Shown here: piece by piece, positions 1 to 5,097 of the stretch
How positions within the stretch are numbered: position 1 is the first letter of the stretch
Layout: each line of letters begins with the position of its first letter
Origin: DASVWH01 sp036389715
Lineage (GTDB): Bacteria > Acidobacteriota > Blastocatellia > Pyrinomonadales > Pyrinomonadaceae
DNA length: 6,076 bases
Direction of reading: 5' to 3'
Assembly (NCBI GenBank): GCA_036389715.1
Contig: DASVWH010000242.1
Span: 1-6,076 of the forward strand
Translations under genes and position numbers: made by a program
The notes under the pieces: generated by a model
The model's input: only the letters and a program-made list of their open reading frames with translations
What the model was told of the DNA's origin: nothing
Databases searched by the model: none

Positions 1-254
1 CTACCGATTTCGAGCGCCTGCTTGCCCGCGAATTGAAGGGCGATGTTGTGTAGAATGGACGCCTCGTCCCGATTCATGAAGCCCATCAGGGGGAAGCGGT
101 CGTCGGCATACCAGTGATGCGGAACTTCGCGGCGCAGGTACTTCCACGGGTGACTTAGTTTATCCCCCGCCCTCAGATGAGGAAAATTGGCGTCCGGCAC
201 GATAACTCGCAATCCGGGCGAAATATAATCTCTGTCGGTAAATGGGAAAGACAT
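1..254 (-). CDS. Class I SAM-dependent methyltransferase, N-terminal part (cut by left edge)
   Basis: An open frame runs from an ATG at 254 down to base 1 without a stop, giving 84 codons plus two bases of the next. The protein starts MSFPFTDRDYISPGLRVIVP and ends at the window edge with ALEIG. That ending, after a helix containing LHNIALQFAGKQ, looks like motif I (E-x-G) of the Rossmann-fold class I methyltransferases, where the glycine-rich loop binds S-adenosylmethionine. The aromatic, charged stretch PWKYLRREVPHHWYADDRFP precedes it. No signal peptide or membrane segment is visible, so the protein is probably cytosolic. The substrate cannot be told, because the catalytic and substrate-binding parts lie outside the window. 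No clear Shine-Dalgarno sequence precedes the ATG. It is transcribed divergently from the KaiC-like gene. The reading frame is seen directly; the family call rests mainly on the motif I fragment and is moderate. Confidence 0.6.
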   Translation of the reverse strand, partial: MSFPFTDRDYISPGLRVIVPDANFPHLRAGDKLSHPWKYLRREVPHHWYADDRFPLMGFMNRDEASILHNIALQFAGKQALEIG

Positions 255-452
255 CAAGTATTAGTAAGCGTTCCAGAAAGTTAGTCACGTGAGGCAGGCG
301 GCATCGGATAAGCAGATGTACGCGTCGCCGCCGAGCGTAATCCTGAGGGCGAACGTGAGAGCTGCGGAAAAGATGGGAATTGGCCTAACGCACGCCGGAG
401 AGTCCCACGGCGTGAGACGCGCGTGGATTCGCGTGCGGGAGAAACTTCTGTT

Positions 453-466
453 GGTCTTACAAGACC
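453..466. promoter_or_regulatory. Inverted repeat GGTCTT-AC-AAGACC, possible operator
   Basis: The two 6-base arms GGTCTT (453-458) and AAGACC (461-466) are perfect reverse complements separated by two bases. As DNA this is a compact dyad of the kind bound by dimeric repressors. As RNA it would fold as a 5-base stem with a TACA loop, and the following bases are T-rich (GTATTCCTTCGTCTTTAT), so a weak plus-strand terminator is an alternative. It lies about 200 bases upstream of the methyltransferase start and 450 upstream of the KaiC-like start. No binding protein can be named. Confidence 0.3.
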
Positions 467-609
467 GTATTCCTTCGTCTTTATAGGAAGGCTGCTTGAA
501 ATCACTGTTCAGGTTTCTGTCTACGACTGTCAGAATACGTTAACGCGGTGACCTGATTACAGAAAGCACGTGAAGAGCATAGCTCCCACCTCAGCAACGA
601 GCTTGCCGC

Positions 610-631
610 CTTGCACCTGTTAACAAGCAAG
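610..631. promoter_or_regulatory. Imperfect palindrome around GTTAAC, possible regulator site
   Basis: The arms CTTGC (610-614) and GCAAG (627-631) flank an inner palindrome TGTTAACA (618-625), offset by one base from the centre of the outer arms. A second palindrome with the same GTTAAC core, CGTTAACG, lies at 538-545, its centre 80 bases upstream. Two sites with one core in a divergent control region could be paired operators. Chance is also plausible for six-base cores. Confidence 0.25.
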
Positions 632-900
632 AGAGTAACACGGCGGGCGGAAGGGTTCAATCGAACTGTCAGCTATTAAAGGCTGCGTTCCCCTGGAGAT
701 GTAGAATGAGCGGGCAGCGTTTATAGCCGGTTAGATTATTCCTGCCGCACGGCCTGCCGGAGCACCCGCCCGGCTGCCCCGGTGAAACTCATCGCCGCGC
801 TGCGTGTCGCTGCTCCTGAAGAGCCGGATCACTTTAGTTTTCTGCGCCTGTTCTGTCATACTGGCTTTAAGATTTTCGCGGGTCGGATAGATTAACAGAG

Positions 901-913
901 CCGGAAACCGGAG
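901..913 (+). promoter_or_regulatory. Ribosome binding site of the KaiC-like gene, inside a small hairpin
   Basis: GGAG at 910-913 lies only two bases before the ATG at 916, closer than is usual. The preceding bases form CCGG-AAA-CCGG (901-911), a short self-complementary element covering the first two bases of GGAG. An in-frame stop at 868-870, with no start codon between it and 916, supports the ATG at 916 despite the tight spacing. Confidence 0.4.
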
Positions 914-915
914 CT

Positions 916-2445
916 ATGAACAAGAAAAACCAGGCGATTGAATCGGCAAACGGCGATTCCGCTCCGCCCAGAGTGGCGACGGGAATCGAAGGCTTAGACG
1001 ATATTCTGCAAGGCGGTTTTCCGGCGCATCGTGTCTACCTTGTAGAAGGGGAACCCGGAACCGGAAAGACAACGCTCGCGCTGCAATTCCTGATGGAAGG
1101 CGTGCGCCTCGGTGAAGCGGGTCTCTACGTCTCTCTTTCAGAAACCAAAGAAGAGTTGGAATCGTCCGCTCGCTCACACGGTTGGTCGCTCAACGGCATC
1201 AGCATCCACGAGCTTCTTCCGGCCGGAGATGCGCTCAAACCGGAATCGCAGTACACCATTTTTCACCCGTCTGAGGTAGAGTTGAGCGAGACGACCAGCG
1301 CCGTGCTCAAAGAGGTCGAGCGCATCAACCCGCGGCGTATCGTCTTCGACTCCCTCTCCGAGATGAGATTGCTGGCGCACGACCCTTTGCGCTACCGCAG
1401 GCAGATACTGGCCCTCAAGCAGTATTTCATCGGGCGAGAATGCACGGTGATGCTATTGGACGACAAGACCTCGGCCGCCCACGATCTGCAATTGCAATCA
1501 ATCGTGCATGGCGTGCTCTTGCTGGAGCATCGAGCGGGCGAGTACGGCTCGGAGAGACGGCGATTGCGCGTGATTAAGGTGCGCGGCTCGCGCTTTCGCG
1601 GCGGCTATCACGATTTCAACATAGAGACGGGCGGAGTGGTCGTCTTTCCGCGCCTCGTCGCGGCCGAGCACCGGCAGAATGCCGCGAAAGGCAACGCCAC
1701 CAGCGACGTACCCGAACTGGACTCTTTGCTGGGCGGCGGACTCGCGCGCGGGTCGAGCACGCTGATTATCGGCCCGGCCGGGAGCGGCAAGTCAACGCTC
1801 GGGGCACAGTTTGCCGTGGCATCGGCGGCGCGGGCAGAGAGGGCCACCATCTTCATCTTCGATGAGGTCAGCGAAACCTACGTCGGGAGGATCAACGGCA
1901 TCGGCTCGGACATACAGCGTTATCTGGACGAGGGCCTCATCAGGTTGCAGCAGGTTGACCCGGCCGAAATGACGCCGGGCGAATTTGCCAGTGCTGTGAC
2001 TCGCTCCGTCGAGCGCGACAATGCGCGCGTCGTCGTGATCGACAGTCTCAACGGCTATCTGAACTCGATGCCGGAAGAGCGATTCCTGACGATTCAGATG
2101 CACGAATTGCTGACTTTTCTTAACCAGCGCGGCGTTGTCACGGTGCTCGTCATGGCGCAGCACGGCTTTCTCGGCAATATGGCCTCTCCCGTGGACGTTA
2201 GTTATCTGGCCGACACCGTTCTGATGCTGCGCTATTTCGAGGCCGGGGGAGAGGTGCGGCGCGCCGTGTCCGTCATCAAGAAGCGCACGGGCGCGCACGA
2301 AAATACGATCCGCGAGCTGAAAGTCACCTCGCAGGGTATTCGCGTCGGCAAGCCTTTAAAGCAGTTCCGGGGCGTGCTCACAGGGGTTCCGACTTTCGGC
2401 GGGATGAATAACAGGTTGAGTGAAGAGGCCGATGAACATGGGTGA
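916..2445 (+). CDS. KaiC-like tandem RecA-fold ATPase
   Basis: A 509-residue protein, close to the 519 of cyanobacterial KaiC, with two KaiC/RecA-type ATPase domains. Domain 1 (about 18-245) has Walker A GEPGTGKTT (45-53), Walker B RRIVFDS (Asp145) and a K-x-R pair (Lys221, Arg223) of the kind that contacts the neighbouring subunit's nucleotide. Domain 2 (about 262-480) has Walker A GPAGSGKST (286-294), Walker B RVVVIDS (Asp376) and Lys455/Arg457. By my alignment, the catalytic Glu pair of KaiC CI (E77/E78) becomes Ser75-Glu76, and that of CII (E318/E319) becomes Asp316-Glu317. The KaiC phosphosites S431/T432 align with Ser429/Tyr430. The C-terminus keeps an F-x-x-F-x-x-x-x-x-G-x-P-T segment like KaiC before a shorter acidic tail. 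It is cytosolic, with no membrane segment. Family members form ATP-dependent hexamers; outside cyanobacteria they are signalling or stress proteins of mostly unknown output. Its 3' end overlaps a histidine kinase gene, the likely partner. I withhold the symbol kaiC because clock function is not implied. RadA is less likely: there is no zinc finger or Lon-like domain. Confidence 0.93.
   Translation: MNKKNQAIESANGDSAPPRVATGIEGLDDILQGGFPAHRVYLVEGEPGTGKTTLALQFLMEGVRLGEAGLYVSLSETKEELESSARSHGWSLNGISIHELLPAGDALKPESQYTIFHPSEVELSETTSAVLKEVERINPRRIVFDSLSEMRLLAHDPLRYRRQILALKQYFIGRECTVMLLDDKTSAAHDLQLQSIVHGVLLLEHRAGEYGSERRRLRVIKVRGSRFRGGYHDFNIETGGVVVFPRLVAAEHRQNAAKGNATSDVPELDSLLGGGLARGSSTLIIGPAGSGKSTLGAQFAVASAARAERATIFIFDEVSETYVGRINGIGSDIQRYLDEGLIRLQQVDPAEMTPGEFASAVTRSVERDNARVVVIDSLNGYLNSMPEERFLTIQMHELLTFLNQRGVVTVLVMAQHGFLGNMASPVDVSYLADTVLMLRYFEAGGEVRRAVSVIKKRTGAHENTIRELKVTSQGIRVGKPLKQFRGVLTGVPTFGGMNNRLSEEADEHG
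2424..2428 (+). promoter_or_regulatory. Internal ribosome binding site for the kinase gene
   Basis: AGAGG at 2424-2428 lies inside the last codons of the KaiC-like gene, nine bases before the ATG at 2438 and three before the ATG at 2432. The spacing favours 2438 as the kinase start. The GTG at 2420 has only a weak AGG upstream. Confidence 0.5.
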
Positions 2446-4471
2446 GCCCCCGGGCAATCGAGATGAAGGGATACTGATCCTCGCGCCGACCGGCAGAGAC
2501 GCGGCGATGACCTCGCGCTACTTTCTCGAAGCGGGTCTGCGCGCGGAGGTCTGCGGCCATATTGAAGAACTGTGCGAAGCGATGCGCGAAGGCGCAGGGA
2601 TGATTTTCCTGACCGGCGAGGCGCTAACCTTCAAAGCGATGCGATGCCTGGTCGAAGCCCTCGCGCTCCAGCCTCCCTGGTCCGACATTCCCATCATAAT
2701 TTTGACAAGCGGCGGAGGCCAAACGCCGTCCAATACCGAAGTGCTCGGGGCTCTGACCGAAGCGGGCAACGTGACGCTCATCGAGCGCCCCGTCCGTTTG
2801 ATGACTTTAATGAGCGCGGTCAGGTCCGCGCTCAGGGCGCGCCACCGCCAGTATGATGTCCGGGAGCACCTCGCGGCGGAGCGGCGCGCGAAAGAGGCAT
2901 TGGAGCAGAGCGAGGCGGCGGTCCGCGAGAGCGAGCGGCAACTGCACACGCTCATCAACGCGGTTCCGCTCCTAGCCTGGATGGCCGAACCCGACGGGCA
3001 CATCTTCTGGTACAACCAGCGTTGGTACGACTACACGGGCAAGACGCCGGAGGAAATGAACGGCTGGGGATGGCAATCGGTCCACGACCCTGAAATACTG
3101 CCGCGCGTTCTCGAAGGCTGGCGCGCCTCTATTGCCAGCGGCGAGCCGTTCGAGATGGAGTTTCCCTTAAAATCTTCCAGCGGTGAATTCCGTTCATTCC
3201 TGACGCGCGTTAAGCCGCTGCGGGACGAACAGGGACGCGTTGTGCGCTGGTTCGGAACGAACACGGATGTGGAAGAACTGCGGCGCGCCTTGAAACAGGC
3301 TGAAGATGCTAATCGCATGAAAGACGAGTTTCTGGCCACTCTTTCGCATGAGCTGCGCACGCCCCTGACGGCCATCCTCGGCTGGGCGCGCCTGTTAAGC
3401 AACGGTCAGCTCGACGGCGCTAATACGGCCCGTGCGCTGGAGACCATCGAGCGCAACGCAAAGGCGCAATCGCAGCTCATCGAAGACATCCTAGACATGT
3501 CGCGCGTCATCACCGGCAAGCTCAGGCTTGAGGTGCAGCCGGTTGACCTCGCTGCGGTTATCGAATCCTCGATTAACGCGGTGCTCCCGGCGGCTCAAGC
3601 GAAAGGTATTCGCCTCCAGCGTGTGCTCGACTCAGGCGGGGGTATGGTTTCGGGCGACCCCACACGTTTGCAGCAAATCATCTGGAATCTGCTCTCGAAT
3701 GCTATCAAGTTCACGCCGAAAGACGGGCGCGTCCAGGTTAAACTTGAGCGCGTCAATTCGCATGTCGAGGTTATTGTCAGCGACGACGGGCAAGGCATCA
3801 GCCCGGATGTTTTACCGTTCGTGTTTGAACGCTTCCGTCAAGCCGATTCGACGATGACGCGGGCGCACGGAGGGCTCGGCCTAGGGCTGGCCATCGTGCG
3901 CCATCTGGTGGAGATGCACGGCGGCACGGTTGAAGTGGAAAGCCCGGGTGAAGGTCAGGGCTCGACCTTCACCGTCAGACTCCCGCTGGTCGTGGTGCGT
4001 TCGCTTAAGGCCCACCGCGCGGACGGTCTCGAACGAGTGCATCCGACGGCCGACAACGGGATGCCCTTTAACTGCCCGCCTGAGCTGGAAGGGTTGCGCC
4101 TGCTTGTCGTTGACGATGAAGAGGACACGCGCACTCTGCTGAAGATGGTGCTGGAGACGTGCGGCGCTTCCGTCACAACGGTTTCATCGGCGCGCGAAGC
4201 CCTCGCCGCGCTCAAGGAATCAAGGCACGACGTGCTCATCAGCGATCTCGGCATGCCCGAAGAGGACGGATACGCTTTAATCAAGAAGGTGCGCGCGCTC
4301 TCGGCGGAAGACGGCGGGCAAACGCCATCGGCGGCACTGACCGCTTATGCCAGGGTGGAAGACCGGATGAAAGTGCTGCGCTCGGGCTTCCAGATACACA
4401 TCCCGAAGCCGGTCGAGCCGGCCGAGCTGGTAACAGTAGTCGCCAATCTCGCCGGACGAATCGCGAAGTAA
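2438..4471 (+). CDS. Soluble hybrid histidine kinase (pseudo-receiver, PAS, HisKA, HATPase, receiver)
   Basis: Counted from ATG 2438 (677 residues; in-frame starts at 2432 and 2420 would add 2 or 6). Residues 10-134 fold like a receiver, but the acidic pair is absent, the acceptor position is Thr59 and the usual Lys-Pro is Arg117-Pro118, so it probably cannot be phosphorylated. A charged, coiled-coil-like linker (137-172) leads to a PAS domain (about 167-285, with WMAEPDGHIFWYNQRW). HisKA has the H-box SHELRTPL with His304. The HATPase domain has N-box NLLSNAIKF (Asn417, Asn421), G1 DDGQGI (449-454), F-box FVFERF and G2 GGLGLGL. The C-terminal receiver (about 553-674) is intact: Asp559/Asp560, acceptor Asp603, Thr635, Lys657. 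The expected chemistry is ATP-dependent autophosphorylation of His304, then transfer to Asp603. There is no membrane segment, so it should sense a cytoplasmic ligand or partner. Its start overlaps the KaiC-like gene by 8 bases, pointing to coupled translation and a shared pathway. No DNA-binding output domain is present, so a downstream phosphotransfer partner or regulator is expected elsewhere. Confidence 0.93.
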   Translation: MGEPPGNRDEGILILAPTGRDAAMTSRYFLEAGLRAEVCGHIEELCEAMREGAGMIFLTGEALTFKAMRCLVEALALQPPWSDIPIIILTSGGGQTPSNTEVLGALTEAGNVTLIERPVRLMTLMSAVRSALRARHRQYDVREHLAAERRAKEALEQSEAAVRESERQLHTLINAVPLLAWMAEPDGHIFWYNQRWYDYTGKTPEEMNGWGWQSVHDPEILPRVLEGWRASIASGEPFEMEFPLKSSSGEFRSFLTRVKPLRDEQGRVVRWFGTNTDVEELRRALKQAEDANRMKDEFLATLSHELRTPLTAILGWARLLSNGQLDGANTARALETIERNAKAQSQLIEDILDMSRVITGKLRLEVQPVDLAAVIESSINAVLPAAQAKGIRLQRVLDSGGGMVSGDPTRLQQIIWNLLSNAIKFTPKDGRVQVKLERVNSHVEVIVSDDGQGISPDVLPFVFERFRQADSTMTRAHGGLGLGLAIVRHLVEMHGGTVEVESPGEGQGSTFTVRLPLVVVRSLKAHRADGLERVHPTADNGMPFNCPPELEGLRLLVVDDEEDTRTLLKMVLETCGASVTTVSSAREALAALKESRHDVLISDLGMPEEDGYALIKKVRALSAEDGGQTPSAALTAYARVEDRMKVLRSGFQIHIPKPVEPAELVTVVANLAGRIAK

Positions 4472-4546
4472 CGGGCCATAGAGCACGACGAGCGGTCTTT
4501 ACTTTTAGGGGTCCAGAATCTTTTGCTACAGTAGCTGAGAATATTT

Positions 4547-4939
4547 ATGCCATACAATCACTTATCAGCCGAGGAAGAGCGGGTCATAGTCCTTAAGGGC
4601 ACTGAAAGACCGTTCACCGGCGAGTACGACAAACTTTTCTCGCCCGGCACGTTCATCTGTCGGCGCTGCAACAACCCGCTCTATTCGGCAGAGGCTAAAT
4701 TCAATTCGGGCTGCGGCTGGCCGAGCTTCGACGAAGAGTACCCGGAGAGCGTCGAGCGTCATACGGATGCTGATGGACGACGCATCGAAATACTTTGCGC
4801 TCGCTGCCATGCCCACCTGGGCCACGTCTTCGAGGGCGAGGGCCTGACGGATAAAGACACACGCCACTGCGTTAACTCCCTCTCCATTCGATTCGTTCCC
4901 GAAGGCAAAGAACTACCGCCTGTGCTCGACGCCGACTAA
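4547..4939 (+). CDS. msrB: Peptide-methionine (R)-S-oxide reductase MsrB
   Basis: A 130-residue protein, full length for a single-domain MsrB. It reduces the R epimer of methionine sulfoxide in proteins, using thioredoxin as electron donor, and so repairs oxidative damage. The zinc site is complete: CRRC (Cys38, Cys41) and CARC (Cys84, Cys87). The signature SGCGWPSF (54-61) carries the probable resolving Cys56, and RHCVNSLSIRF carries the catalytic Cys108. His88, His90 and His93 in the HAHLGHVFEG stretch match the conserved histidine region. There is no signal peptide, so it acts in the cytoplasm. The ATG at 4547 is fixed by an in-frame stop at 4532-4534; the ribosome binding site is weak (GAGA at 4537-4540). 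It lies 75 bases after the kinase gene on the same strand. Read-through from that operon is possible, but no promoter or terminator in the gap settles it. Confidence 0.95.
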   Translation: MPYNHLSAEEERVIVLKGTERPFTGEYDKLFSPGTFICRRCNNPLYSAEAKFNSGCGWPSFDEEYPESVERHTDADGRRIEILCARCHAHLGHVFEGEGLTDKDTRHCVNSLSIRFVPEGKELPPVLDAD

Positions 4940-4940
4940 C

Positions 4941-4960
4941 AGCCGAAGGGCGGCTTCTTC
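4941..4960 (+). terminator. Candidate weak terminator after msrB
   Basis: One base after the msrB stop codon, AGCCG (4941-4945) and CGGCT (4951-4955) form a perfect 5-base stem around an AAGGG loop, followed by TCTTC. Position and shape suit an intrinsic terminator, but the stem is short and the T-run interrupted, so it may be inefficient. Confidence 0.35.
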
Positions 4961-5097
4961 AATCATCCCGACATCGCTGAAGCGACGAGCGACGGATTCG
5001 CCGGGAAGCTGCGAGGGAAGCTACAAGCAGCCCAATCGTGAGAAGAGCCAGTGACCCCGTCATGGATCAGAGCGGACCAGGGCCCTGCTCTCCGTTC

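Larger units (their letters stand above)
255..915. other. Long intergenic region between divergent genes, no convincing gene
   Basis: About 660 bases separate the methyltransferase start from the KaiC-like start, so promoters for both directions should lie here. I see no strong -35/-10 pair on either strand. Open frames of 65 codons (plus, GTG at 289) and 74 codons (minus, 281-505) overlap each other and match no family I know. A 37-codon GTG frame (782-895) ends just before the KaiC-like gene but lacks a ribosome binding site. Several short inverted repeats are present: 453-466, 538-545 and 610-631. The stretch 741-790 is very G+C-rich with small CCGG/CGGC self-complementary pieces. An 8-base direct repeat, ACTGTCAG, occurs at 526-533 and 665-672. 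The length leaves room for an untranslated leader, a small RNA or a decayed gene, but none can be shown. Confidence 0.5.

Noticed and set aside
281..505. Minus-strand 74-codon open frame
   Set aside because: It overlaps an equally unremarkable plus-strand frame, is rich in Ser, Arg and Pro as expected from chance frames in G+C-rich DNA, and matches no family I know.
654..662. GGTTCAATC, resembling the T-loop of a tRNA
   Set aside because: No acceptor stem, anticodon arm or D-arm can be drawn around it.
862..880. TGGC...CGC resembling a sigma-54 promoter
   Set aside because: The distance between GG (863-864) and GC (878-879) is three bases too long for the -24/-12 spacing, and the TTGC element is missing.
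782..895. 37-codon GTG frame (MKLIAALRVAAPEEPDHFSF...) ending just before the KaiC-like gene
   Set aside because: No ribosome binding site and no recognisable family; too short to separate from chance. A leader peptide is possible but unsupported.
1792..2298. Minus-strand 168-codon open frame inside the KaiC-like gene
   Set aside because: It lies wholly opposite a clearly conserved domain with Walker motifs; its low-complexity His/Arg/Asp composition is that of a shadow frame.
2518..3015. Minus-strand 165-codon open frame inside the kinase gene
   Set aside because: Shadow of the pseudo-receiver and PAS coding sequence; Ser/Arg-rich with no motif.
4159..4596. Plus-strand 145-codon frame spanning the kinase end and msrB start
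   Set aside because: Overlaps the intact receiver domain and msrB in another frame; Arg-rich composition typical of a shadow.
5069..5091. AGAGC...GCTCT hairpin with CAGGGCCCTG inside, as terminator for the minus-strand MocR-type gene
   Set aside because: Stem pairing is interrupted and no T-run follows on the minus strand.
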